The translations under genes and the position numbers were made by a program. Shown here one piece after another: positions 17,065 to 25,674 of a stretch of DNA of 64,000 nucleotides. Source of the DNA: Candidatus Fibrimonadaceae bacterium (lineage in GTDB: Bacteria > Fibrobacterota > Fibrobacteria > Fibrobacterales > Fibrobacteraceae); contig JAITFN010000026.1 of the NCBI GenBank assembly GCA_031281345.1, positions 1-64,000 of the forward strand. The letters run 5' to 3'. Positions within the stretch are counted from its first letter, which is position 1; every line of letters starts with the position of its first letter. The notes under the pieces were generated by a model. The model was not told the origin of the DNA. It made no database searches and saw only the letters and a program-made list of their open reading frames with translations.

Positions 17065-19962
17065 ATGAAAAAAATCATTCTCGTAGCTTGCGCTGCACTC
17101 GCACTCTTCGCTTGCTCAGGCAATGACAGCGAAGACATCAACTCGGACTTGGCTTCAAGCTCAAGCAAAAAATCAAGTTCCAGCAACACCGCCTCCACTG
17201 CCATACAGAAGGCTAAAATATATGGCGTGGCACAGAAAGGACCCTTCGTGGAGGGTGCTGTGGTCACATTGTATGAGCTGGACAAAGGCTTGAACAAAAT
17301 AAAGTCTCACTCCGAAAAAACCGACAGCAAAGGTTATTTTCAGATAGAGATAAACGGCAAATTAACATCGCCATATATATCCATTGAGGTGAGCGGAAAC
17401 TATGCCAACGAGGTGAGCGGAAAACAATCCAGCGATGCAATAACGCTTAAATCGGTGGCGGATGTGTCTGGTAAAAACAATGTGAACGTGAACGTTCTCA
17501 CCCATTTGGAATACGACAAAGTTCTTAAACTTGCGGGTGAGGGCAAATCTTTTAGCGAGGCAAAGAAGCAGGCACAGAAAGAGGTTCTCACCGCTCTTGG
17601 CGTGAGCGAGAGCGTTACAAGGAACAGCGAGGATATGGGACTTTTCGGTGGCAACTCAAACGACAATGTTTTGCTAACTGTTTCCGTTCAATTGCAGGGG
17701 AACAGGACAACGAAAGATGTTTCTAGTTTGCTTTCCGAGTTCAGCAGTCAAATCAATGACAATGGGACTTTGAGCGGCTCTGTCAAGTCCGAGGTTGATA
17801 AAGGGCTTAATGGCGTGGATTTGGGCAAGGTTAGGAACAACATACTAGCTTTGGAACCCTCTGCCAAAGTGCCAGATACATTCCCCAAAACAAGCAGCGG
17901 TTCTGGAAGTGGCTCTGGCAGCGGTTCGGGCAGTGGCTCTGGCAGTGGGTCAGGTAGCGGCTCGGGCAGTGGTTCTGGTAGTGGGTCAGGTAGCGGTTCT
18001 GGTAGTGGGTCAGGTAGCGGCTCGGGCAGTGGTTCTGGCAGTGGGTCAGGTAGCGGTTCAGGCAGTGGCTCTGGCACAACGCCTACGCCAACACCAAGCA
18101 TAACACCTAGCAGTTCGTCTGTCGCGACAACTACGATAAGTTCGTCTTCCGTAATGCCTAGCAGTTCGTCTGTTTTCGATAAACCTATATGCAGTAATGA
18201 AATAACGGAAGGCTGTGTGTCAAAATGCGGCGACTTCGACTATGACCCTAAAACGCATTTCTGCACAAGGGCTAAAATTGAACCCAAAGCAGTTCCTCTT
18301 TGCGGCGAAAAAGGCTATGATACTAGAACGCAGGAGTGCATAGATGGAGAGGTGAAAGACATATTATGCGGCACAGAGAAATACAATGCTAAAACGCAGG
18401 TGTGCGATGAAAGCGGTGTGTCTGCAGTAGTGAAAACTCTTTTCACAGATCCGCGTGATGGCAAAATCTACAAAACCGTAAAAATCGGTGAGCAGATTTG
18501 GTTTGCGGAGAATTTGAACTATGAAGGCGGTATGTGCTATGGCAACAACCCAGCCAACTGCGATACATACGGCAGATTTTACGTTAGGGAAATAATCCCT
18601 AACGTTTGTCCCGAAGGTTGGCATTTGCCATTTCAGAAAGAGTGGGAGGAATTGTTCACTACGGTTGGTATAACCGTCCCGTCTGGTTCCTCTTATAACT
18701 ATATAGATGTTCCTGCTAATCTTACAAAAAAGTTGATGGCAGTAAGTAACAAATGGAAAGCGAAGGATGCCGTCAGCGGTAGTGTGGCTGAACCGAATAC
18801 TGACGACTATGGCTTCTCGGCTATGCCTGGAGGAGGTTATAATGGTGCTTGGGATGAACTCTCCGTATATGGCAATTGGTGGACAGCTGAGGACAACGGT
18901 TTCATCTACTTTAAGATAGGCTGGGGCGGTACTATCAATAGGAGTGTCGGCTCATCGGCTAATGCTCCTATGTTTAATGTTCGTTGCGTGAAGGGCGAAC
19001 TACCGAAATGCGGTGACAAAGTTTACCTTCCTTCAGCACAGTTTTGCTACAATAACACAACAGTAACCAACCTGTGTGGCGGTGAAGAATACGAAACTAC
19101 AACGCACTTTTGCTTCGGCAACCCAGCTTACGAGGTTCGCGAGAAATGCGGTGGTAAAACAACATACGGTGTAGCACAATTTTGCTATGAGGACAAAGTA
19201 TATCCGCTTTGTTGTGGCGAAACATACGATCCTAAAACTCAGAGTTGTATCAACAACTCAATAGTTGTCACTCCCCCTCTTTGCGGCAGTGATGAATACA
19301 ATCCTGCAACGCATTTCTGCACAAAGTCTGAGAGCAATCCTAAAAGAGCTTTGCTTTGCGGAACTGAAAAAGGTTACGATACCAGAATTAAATACTGCAA
19401 AGAAGGCACAACACTAGAAGACTATGGTTTTGTTGAATACGAAGGCAAAACCTATAAAACCGTAAAAATAGGTACACAAACTTGGATGGCAGAGAACCTT
19501 AACTACGCCGCAGAAGGCAGTAAATGCTTTGCCGAAGGCAATGAAGGTGTTTCTGCTGATAGCATTGCTAAAAATTGTGCGACTTACGGCAGGCTTTACA
19601 ATTGGTCAACGGCTAATAAGGTATGTCCCGAAGGCTGGCATTTGCCTAGTAATGCAAATTGGATCACACTAAAAAATAAAGTTGGCTCTCTTCCGGGTAG
19701 TGGAACCAAATTAAAAGCTTTCTCCAGTTTGTGGAAGAGTCCTGGTACGGACGATTATGCCTTTTCGGCTCTGCCTGGTGGCTACGGTAGTTATTCTAAC
19801 AGTAAAATCACATTCACAGGTTTTGGCACTTCTATCTATTTTTGGGATAGCCTGGTATCAGGCTCCTCCAATGCTAATTACCTAAAAATTCAGAATAATG
19901 ACATTAGCCAAAGCAACGCTAACCAAAACAATCTTTATTACGTGAGATGCCTCCAAGATTAA
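17065..19962 (+). CDS. Lipoprotein: N-terminal Ig/carboxypeptidase-like region, (SG)30 linker, Cys repeats and two FISUMP domains
   Basis: LFACSG lipobox; 60-residue SG run; FTDPRDGKIYKTVKIGEQIWFAENLNYEG and later YKTVKIGTQTWMAENLNYA. Confidence 0.9.
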   Translation: MKKIILVACAALALFACSGNDSEDINSDLASSSSKKSSSSNTASTAIQKAKIYGVAQKGPFVEGAVVTLYELDKGLNKIKSHSEKTDSKGYFQIEINGKLTSPYISIEVSGNYANEVSGKQSSDAITLKSVADVSGKNNVNVNVLTHLEYDKVLKLAGEGKSFSEAKKQAQKEVLTALGVSESVTRNSEDMGLFGGNSNDNVLLTVSVQLQGNRTTKDVSSLLSEFSSQINDNGTLSGSVKSEVDKGLNGVDLGKVRNNILALEPSAKVPDTFPKTSSGSGSGSGSGSGSGSGSGSGSGSGSGSGSGSGSGSGSGSGSGSGSGSGSGSGSGSGSGSGTTPTPTPSITPSSSSVATTTISSSSVMPSSSSVFDKPICSNEITEGCVSKCGDFDYDPKTHFCTRAKIEPKAVPLCGEKGYDTRTQECIDGEVKDILCGTEKYNAKTQVCDESGVSAVVKTLFTDPRDGKIYKTVKIGEQIWFAENLNYEGGMCYGNNPANCDTYGRFYVREIIPNVCPEGWHLPFQKEWEELFTTVGITVPSGSSYNYIDVPANLTKKLMAVSNKWKAKDAVSGSVAEPNTDDYGFSAMPGGGYNGAWDELSVYGNWWTAEDNGFIYFKIGWGGTINRSVGSSANAPMFNVRCVKGELPKCGDKVYLPSAQFCYNNTTVTNLCGGEEYETTTHFCFGNPAYEVREKCGGKTTYGVAQFCYEDKVYPLCCGETYDPKTQSCINNSIVVTPPLCGSDEYNPATHFCTKSESNPKRALLCGTEKGYDTRIKYCKEGTTLEDYGFVEYEGKTYKTVKIGTQTWMAENLNYAAEGSKCFAEGNEGVSADSIAKNCATYGRLYNWSTANKVCPEGWHLPSNANWITLKNKVGSLPGSGTKLKAFSSLWKSPGTDDYAFSALPGGYGSYSNSKITFTGFGTSIYFWDSLVSGSSNANYLKIQNNDISQSNANQNNLYYVRCLQD
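17896..18075 (+). repeat. 180-bp degenerate tandem repeat encoding (Ser-Gly)30
   Basis: In-frame alternating Ser/Gly codons with synonymous variation. Confidence 0.95.
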
Positions 19963-19988
19963 GCACCTAAATTAGCTAAATACGCAAG

Positions 19989-20019
19989 CCCGCCCTCCGA
20001 AAGGGGGGCGGGTTTTTTT
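19989..20019 (+). terminator. Rho-independent terminator after FISUMP gene
   Basis: CCCGCCCTCCGAAAGGGGGGCGGG + T7. Confidence 0.9.
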
Positions 20020-20059
20020 GTATATTCAAAGAGATATAGTTTTAACATAAGGAGAAAGG

Positions 20060-20407
20060 TTGGAAGAAAGAAAAGTTATTGCATATGGAGATTATTTTAC
20101 TGAGTTTATATCCTCTTTAAAGGAATATGAATCAAGAAAAATCTTTTATGTTCTTGATATGCTTAAGACTGGGGCTCGAGTTACTACTAAGTTTGTCAAA
20201 TATATAAGAGATGGTCTTTATGAGCTTAGGATTGAGTATGCAGGTAATATTTATAGAATTTTCTTTTGTTTTGACAGTGGAAATTTAGTTGTTTTGTTTC
20301 ATGGTTTTCAGAAAAAAACTAAAAAAACTCCACTAGGAGAAATAGAAAAAGCCCTTAACTTAATGAAGGAGTATTATGAAAGCAAATCGAAAAGTAGTAA
20401 GCGTTGA
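20060..20407 (+). CDS. RelE/HigB-type toxin (Gp49-like)
   Basis: YIRDGLYELRIEYAGNIYRIFFCFDSGNLVVLFHGFQKKTKKTPLGEIEKA; TTG start. Confidence 0.88.
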   Translation: MEERKVIAYGDYFTEFISSLKEYESRKIFYVLDMLKTGARVTTKFVKYIRDGLYELRIEYAGNIYRIFFCFDSGNLVVLFHGFQKKTKKTPLGEIEKALNLMKEYYESKSKSSKR

Positions 20408-20636
20408 TGAAATTATGGATGTTAGATTTGGAAAAGTTGGCACTCCAAAAAGAAATCTTTTTAGAGAAGAAGCTAAATCTTTTTGTGAGGAATATAGTTT
20501 TCTAAATGACATTCCACTTGCAATGCAAAAACGAGCACAAGCAGTAGACAGTTTCCTTAATGTAGGTTATCAAAATGTTATGAAAACTGCAATTTTGCTT
20601 GGACTTAAAGAATTGGAAATGAAAATTTCGGTTTAA
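20376..20636 (+). CDS. Cognate antitoxin; HigA-like N-terminus without recognisable HTH
   Basis: VDEIMDVRFGKVGTPKRNLFREEAKSF resembles HigA N-termini; overlaps toxin gene. Confidence 0.65.
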   Translation: MKANRKVVSVDEIMDVRFGKVGTPKRNLFREEAKSFCEEYSFLNDIPLAMQKRAQAVDSFLNVGYQNVMKTAILLGLKELEMKISV

Positions 20637-20684
20637 TGATAACTGTATCATTGCGTTGTTTTACGCATCGGGTTGTTGTGCCCC

Positions 20685-21881
20685 TTACTCAATATCAACG
20701 AATAAAAAAATGTCGTTGCTTATTGAATATGAATAAGTACGAACTTTGTCTTTGGTTGAAAAATCGTGATAGATAGAAGATATGCTGCTTCTTTGACCAG
20801 AGGCAACAGATTTCAAAGCATCGTGAAAATATCCGCGCCAAACCCAATTTTTGTTTTCGTATAATTCTTGCTCGGTTTTGCGGAATACTAATTTTTTTGG
20901 ACGAACTTTTTTGGAAGATGCAATGTTCGGGGTAAGCTGGTTACCGTGGCTATCGCATAAATAAATCTGCCATACATTTGATAATTCTTGACAGAGTTTT
21001 GCAAGATATTCGTTGTAATTTTTCTCAGAATCAAAAGGATTTTCTGCCAAGAAATGCTCAATTTGAGTGTCTAAGGATTTACGCAGAGTCTCTGTTTTAG
21101 CTATTTCATCTTGCAGAACTGTGTATAAATTTTCAATTGATTCAGAAAAAATAGCTTCGTCTATAACTGCATCGCTCATTGAGGCTTGAGGGTGGGCAAT
21201 TAAAAATCCCTGATAAAATCTGCCTTTTAAAGCCGTGCAAATATCAAGCTGCTCCCTAGTTTCTATCCCTTCGTATAGCACTTCAATTCCAACCGATTCG
21301 GCAAAATCGGCAATGGAACGCAGATATTCGCGATAATAGTAAGATTTTTCGCTTTTATGGATATAGTCCATATCTATTTTTATAATGTCTGGCTTTATCT
21401 CTGCCAGCCTATCGATATCGCTTGCATTTTTTCCATAATCATCAAGCGCAATGCGGCAACCAACACCCTTGTAATGAAGTACGGCACGGATATACGAATT
21501 ACTTGCATTAAATTCTTCTTCTGTAATTTCTATAACCAGTTTTTCAAGAGCTATGCCAAATTCCTCTGCCCACTTCAAAGTTAGCATTAAATCTGGTCTA
21601 TCTGTGAATTGTGTGAGCCAGGCAAGCCTTATGTTGATAAATAAATACTCACTACGCTTTTCTTCGGCGTATTTTTTCAAAGCATATCGTCTTACAAGTC
21701 TATCCACTTGCAATGCTTCTTCGTTTGTGGTGTTTAAATCGTTAAAAAACGGACCTAAGGAGTGTACGGCTCCTTCATCATCTATGTAGCGCCCTAGAAT
21801 TTCGTAAGAATATACAGTTTTTGAATCTGCCGAAAGAATAGGCTGGAAATAGGCAACAACTTTTTCAGGTGAAATATTCAT
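20685..21881 (-). CDS. EAL-domain cyclic-di-GMP phosphodiesterase
   Basis: YSYEILGR, DDYGKNASDIDRLAEIKPDIIKIDM, LYEGIETREQLD. Confidence 0.88.
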   Translation of the reverse strand: MNISPEKVVAYFQPILSADSKTVYSYEILGRYIDDEGAVHSLGPFFNDLNTTNEEALQVDRLVRRYALKKYAEEKRSEYLFINIRLAWLTQFTDRPDLMLTLKWAEEFGIALEKLVIEITEEEFNASNSYIRAVLHYKGVGCRIALDDYGKNASDIDRLAEIKPDIIKIDMDYIHKSEKSYYYREYLRSIADFAESVGIEVLYEGIETREQLDICTALKGRFYQGFLIAHPQASMSDAVIDEAIFSESIENLYTVLQDEIAKTETLRKSLDTQIEHFLAENPFDSEKNYNEYLAKLCQELSNVWQIYLCDSHGNQLTPNIASSKKVRPKKLVFRKTEQELYENKNWVWRGYFHDALKSVASGQRSSISSIYHDFSTKDKVRTYSYSISNDIFLFVDIE

Positions 21882-21970
21882 TTTTCCCTCAAGATAAAAA
21901 TAGTAAATTCAAATAATTTTTTATTTACTATATTTAAAATCAGTGATTTTCCCTTATTTTTTCACTCATA

Positions 21971-22020
21971 GCAGTAATAAGTAAACACCTCGCTACCTTA
22001 TGCAGCAGTAATAAGTAAAC
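21971..22020 (+). promoter_or_regulatory. Two copies of GCAGTAATAAGTAAAC (21971-21986, 22005-22020) upstream of porin promoter
   Basis: Exact repeats 34 bp apart; proximal copy ends 25 bp before TTGACA. Confidence 0.75.
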
Positions 22021-22045
22021 AGCGAAAAAAAAACCCGTCCCCCCC

Positions 22046-22074
22046 TTGACAAACTATTTTTTTATTTCTACATT
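22046..22074 (+). promoter_or_regulatory. Promoter TTGACA-N17-TACATT
   Basis: -35 22046-22051, -10 22069-22074, preceded by C tract. Confidence 0.8.
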
Positions 22075-22094
22075 TTCGCTCTGAGGTAACCAAT

Positions 22095-23399
22095 ATGAAA
22101 AAATATCATTTAACAAAGTTGTCTTTGGCAGCTTTACTCGCTACGGCTCCGGTCGTATTCTCACAAGAACCTGCACAAGCTGAAATAGCTCCCGTTGCAG
22201 AACCCGCTCCTGCTCTTGTTGTAGAGCAGGCGCCCGCTCCAACACCAGTACCGGAAGTTAAACCGATAGCAGAAGCTAAACCAGAACCAGCCAAAGCCGC
22301 AGCAAGCGGAACAAAAATTTCTCTATACGGATTCGCACAGCTCAATGCAGTTTGGGAAGACGGCGTTTTAAGCACTAACCAAAATAACTGGAATCCTATT
22401 GCTCCCAGCAATAATAAAGATGGCGGAAGCCGTACTCTTATCAATGTGAATCACACAAGATTCGGTATTAATTTTTCTGATTCTCCAACCGAAGGCGGCA
22501 CAGAATTATCCGGTAAAATCGAAGCCGATTTTAACAATAGTTCTGCCCGCTCCAACAACGGAGCTGGTAATTTTCGCATAAGACATTCTTATGGGCAAGT
22601 TAAATTTGGCGACCTCGGTTTAACCATTTTGTTCGGTCAAACCGGCAATGTATTTTCACCGCGCGATCCTTCCATACTCAGCGAAGGCACCATGAACTAT
22701 TCAGGCAACATAGGTAGCTCTCGCGTTCCGCAAATTCGCTTAACACAAGCGCTTGGTCCTGCGGAATTAGCCGTTGCCGCAGTTGATGACCGCGGAGCAC
22801 CTGCTCCTTCGTTCCCAGGTGTACAAGGTCGTGTTGGTTTCAAAACTTCCGCAGATTGGGCAGATGCAAAACAAAATCTTGAGCTTGGTGTTTCTGGGCA
22901 TTTTGCAAGCGAAAAAAACACCGACACAACCGATAATCAAACCTCTGTTAAAGTTCCAGCATCTTGGTCTGTTAATGCAGACTTGAATTTGCCCATAATG
23001 GATATTCTCGGTCTTTCTGGAGAATTTTTCTATGGACAAAATCTTAGAAATTATGCCAACGGAAGTTTAGGTTTAACTGCAACCGCTTTGGATCCTACTA
23101 AAATCAGTGAAGGAGACGGCGTAAAATCCTTTGGCTTTTGGGCAAGCCTTGGACTTAAATTGCCTGCAAGCCTAAGTCTTAACGGCGGTCTTGGAATGGA
23201 AAGCATAGCCAACGATGATGATCTCAGATCTGGAACAATAGACAGCAATATGGGAATATTTGCAAATTTAAGATATAACTTTATTCCAAGTGCATTTGTA
23301 GGCGTTGAATATTGGCATATATCAACTTCTTACAAAGATGTTGATGATAAAGGAGCAATTAACCGCATTGAATTAGCTTTCAACTACACATTTAAGTAG
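22095..23399 (+). CDS. DcaP-like trimeric outer-membrane porin
   Basis: Signal peptide, Pro/Ala/Glu-rich linker, SLYGFAQLNAVW...RTLINVNHTRFGINFS...beta-barrel ending in ELAFNYTFK. Confidence 0.75.
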   Translation: MKKYHLTKLSLAALLATAPVVFSQEPAQAEIAPVAEPAPALVVEQAPAPTPVPEVKPIAEAKPEPAKAAASGTKISLYGFAQLNAVWEDGVLSTNQNNWNPIAPSNNKDGGSRTLINVNHTRFGINFSDSPTEGGTELSGKIEADFNNSSARSNNGAGNFRIRHSYGQVKFGDLGLTILFGQTGNVFSPRDPSILSEGTMNYSGNIGSSRVPQIRLTQALGPAELAVAAVDDRGAPAPSFPGVQGRVGFKTSADWADAKQNLELGVSGHFASEKNTDTTDNQTSVKVPASWSVNADLNLPIMDILGLSGEFFYGQNLRNYANGSLGLTATALDPTKISEGDGVKSFGFWASLGLKLPASLSLNGGLGMESIANDDDLRSGTIDSNMGIFANLRYNFIPSAFVGVEYWHISTSYKDVDDKGAINRIELAFNYTFK

Positions 23400-23407
23400 G
23401 AGGAAAA

Positions 23408-24211
23408 ATGAAAAAAAATCGTGTTAATTTGTTTACTGCCTTTAATGGGTTCTTCTTTCTCCTGCTTCTTGCCCTTACATCTTTTGTAATGGCAGCAGGG
23501 GAGGCGAAAAAAGCAAAAGAGAAGTATTCGCTCACCGTTTTCGCTGCTGCTAGTTTAACAGAAGCCTTGAACGAGATAGCGACATTGTACAAAGCATCTG
23601 CACCGGAAGCAACGATTACATTTAATTTTGACTCTAGCGGCAAACTGCAAACTCAAATAGAGAACGGAGCCGAAGCAGATTTGTTTTTATCCGCAGGGCA
23701 AAAACAAATGGATGCGATAGCAGCGACTTACATAGACTCTGCAACTCGCAAAGATTTGCTTGTGAATCAGGTGGTGTTGATATTGCCAAAAAACAGCAAA
23801 AAACCCATTAAGTCTTTTGAAGACTGCCTTGGCGACAAAGTATCTCTGATTGCAATCGGAAACTCCAGCGTACCTGTTGGGCAATACACCGAAGAGATAT
23901 TCACATATCTGAAAGGGTGGGATAAAATTACCGCCAAAGCTTCTTTAGGCACCAATGTAAAAGAGGTGCTTGCGCAAGTGGAAAGCGGAAGCGTTGATGC
24001 AGGCATAGTTTATGCAACCGATGCAGCAACGGCAAAAAATGTAAAAGTTGTGGCACAGGCACCAAAAGAGAGCCATAAACCAGCGGTATATCCTGCGGCA
24101 GTGCTGAAAAAATCAGCACAACCAAAAGAAGCAAAAGCGTTTTTAGATTTTCTAAGTACGCCCAAAGCTACAGCTGTGTTTAAAAAGATAGGTTTTGAGG
24201 TAGTGAAGTAG
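23408..24211 (+). CDS. modA: Molybdate ABC transporter substrate-binding protein ModA (copy 1)
   Basis: LTVFAAASLTEALNEIATLYKA...FNFDSSGKLQTQIENGAEADLFLSAGQKQMD. Confidence 0.93.
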   Translation: MKKNRVNLFTAFNGFFFLLLLALTSFVMAAGEAKKAKEKYSLTVFAAASLTEALNEIATLYKASAPEATITFNFDSSGKLQTQIENGAEADLFLSAGQKQMDAIAATYIDSATRKDLLVNQVVLILPKNSKKPIKSFEDCLGDKVSLIAIGNSSVPVGQYTEEIFTYLKGWDKITAKASLGTNVKEVLAQVESGSVDAGIVYATDAATAKNVKVVAQAPKESHKPAVYPAAVLKKSAQPKEAKAFLDFLSTPKATAVFKKIGFEVVK

Positions 24212-24230
24212 TGGGAAGTAAGTGGGAAGG

Positions 24231-24286
24231 CATGTGTTCTTTTTTAGGGTTGTAGGGTAATCATCATAATCATCAAAGAACACGTG
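24231..24286 (+). ncRNA. Hairpin in leader of second modA, possible relative of the nifH leader hairpin
   Basis: GGCATGTGTTCTTT / AAAGAACACGTG 12-bp stem (one T-G) between modA copies. Confidence 0.45.
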
Positions 24287-24310
24287 TTCTTCTCCAATTG
24301 AGGAGTTAAT

Positions 24311-25072
24311 ATGAAACATTTTCTCTTACTTTTTGTCCTTATGGCTTTTGTAATTGGTTGTGGCGAAAAAAAAGCAAAGGAAAAGTTTTCGCTAACCATT
24401 TTCGCTGCCGCTAGTTTAACAGAAGCGTTGAACGAGATTGCGGAATTGTACAAGGCATCTGTGCCAGAAGCAACAATCAATTTTAATTTTGACTCAGCAG
24501 GCAAACTGCAAATACAAATAGAAAACGGAGCCGAAGCAGATTTGTTTTTATCCGCAGGGCAAAAGCAAATGGATGCAATAGCAGAGACTCATATAGACTC
24601 TGCAACGCGCAAAAATTTGCTCATAAATAAAGTAGTGTTGATTGTGCCGCAAAACAGCACGAAAAACATTGAATCTTTTGAAGACTGCATTGGCGATAAA
24701 GTGTCAGTAATTGCATTTGGAAACCCAAGCACGCCTCTTTGGGACTATACCGAAGGAATATTCACCTTTCTTAAAGGGTGGGATAAAATTACCCCCAAGG
24801 CTTCTTTAGGTACCAATGTAAAAGAAGTGCTATCGCAAGTGGAAGCTGGAAGCGTGGATGCGGGTATAGTTTTTGCCACCGATGCGGCAACGGGAAAGAA
24901 TGTGAAAGTTGTTGCAGAGGCACCAAAAGGGAGCCATAAACCTGCGGTATATCCTGCGGCAGTGCTGAAAAATTCAAAGCAGCCAAAAGAAGCAAAAGCG
25001 TTCTTAGACTATTTAAGTTCACCGGAAGCTACGGCTGTGTTTGAAAAAATTGGCTTTGAAGTTGTGAAATAA
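24311..25072 (+). CDS. modA: ModA paralog with lipoprotein signal (copy 2)
   Basis: VIGCGEKKAKEKFSLTIFAAASLTEALNEIAELY; near-identical to copy 1. Confidence 0.92.
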   Translation: MKHFLLLFVLMAFVIGCGEKKAKEKFSLTIFAAASLTEALNEIAELYKASVPEATINFNFDSAGKLQIQIENGAEADLFLSAGQKQMDAIAETHIDSATRKNLLINKVVLIVPQNSTKNIESFEDCIGDKVSVIAFGNPSTPLWDYTEGIFTFLKGWDKITPKASLGTNVKEVLSQVEAGSVDAGIVFATDAATGKNVKVVAEAPKGSHKPAVYPAAVLKNSKQPKEAKAFLDYLSSPEATAVFEKIGFEVVK

Positions 25073-25090
25073 CAAAATACGCAAGCGCAA

Positions 25091-25129
25091 GCCGCCCCCT
25101 TCTTCCTTTGTTTGGGGGCGGTTTTTTTT
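25091..25129 (+). terminator. Rho-independent terminator after modA copy 2
   Basis: CCGCCCCCTTCTTCCTTTGTTTGGGGGCGG + T-run. Confidence 0.88.
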
Positions 25130-25136
25130 ATTTGTA

Positions 25137-25207
25137 GCAGTAATAAGTAAACGCTGATAACAATCATATCCACCCCCCTTGACAAACATTTTTTTATTTT
25201 CTATATT
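25137..25207 (+). promoter_or_regulatory. Motif GCAGTAATAAGTAAAC (25137-25152) and promoter TTGACA-N17-TATATT (25179-25207)
   Basis: 26 bp from motif end to -35; C tract abuts -35. Confidence 0.75.
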
Positions 25208-25216
25208 TATGGCTGT

Positions 25217-25306
25217 AATTCACGAATGTGAATTGCGCACACAAAGGCGTGTGTTTTTTTGTAGAGGCGGCTTTTGCTTCTATGAGGGAACGCATGCCTT
25301 TTTTAC
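25217..25306 (+). ncRNA. Leader RNA homologous to nifH leader (both hairpins)
   Basis: AATTCAC-GAAT-GTGAATT (25217-25234) then AAAGGCGTGTGTT (25243-25255)/AACGCATGCCTTT (25289-25301) + T run; compensatory changes against the nifH leader. Confidence 0.72.
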
Positions 25307-25321
25307 TTTGAGGAAAGTAAT

Positions 25322-25588
25322 ATGAATCAGTGCCATTTAGCAAGATTGCTCTCGCAGGCACCTGTACAAGCTGAAATAGCTCCTATTGCAGGGCCTAATC
25401 CCTCCACTCTAATTGAAATGTTCGTTTCGGCTCCAGTAGCCAAAACAAAAGAGTTTTTTAAAAAATTGAAAAAATCAACAAAATCAACAAAAACAGAAAA
25501 ATATTATTTTGAGGCAATGGCGATAATTGAATCTATGAATTACGATTTTAGCTATGCCGACAAAAAAATATGGTGGTCTATTCATTGA
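25322..25588 (+). CDS. Orphan ORF; N-terminus resembles the DcaP-like porin leader region (possible gene remnant/fusion)
   Basis: CHLARLLSQAPVQAEIAPIAGP versus porin YHLTKLSLAALL...SQEPAQAEIAPVAEP; unrelated C-terminus. Confidence 0.45.
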   Translation: MNQCHLARLLSQAPVQAEIAPIAGPNPSTLIEMFVSAPVAKTKEFFKKLKKSTKSTKTEKYYFEAMAIIESMNYDFSYADKKIWWSIH

Positions 25589-25674
25589 TTATTGTTGTTT
25601 GAAAAATTGAGCCACCTCCACCATAGCCCCACCATATACTTCTTGGTGGATGGTGGCTTTAATTAAGAGAATTT

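Noticed and set aside
17896-18075. Possible CRISPR-like tandem array
   Set aside because: Repeats are contiguous, in frame and encode Ser-Gly; no unique spacers. No CRISPR array or cas genes seen in the window
17748-18101. Antisense ORF encoding PLPEPLPDP repeats
   Set aside because: Mirror of the Ser-Gly coding repeat on the + strand; no independent start signals or domain
20060-20636. Classic complete HigBA with XRE antitoxin
   Set aside because: The antitoxin C-terminus lacks a recognisable HTH, so the standard label was not applied
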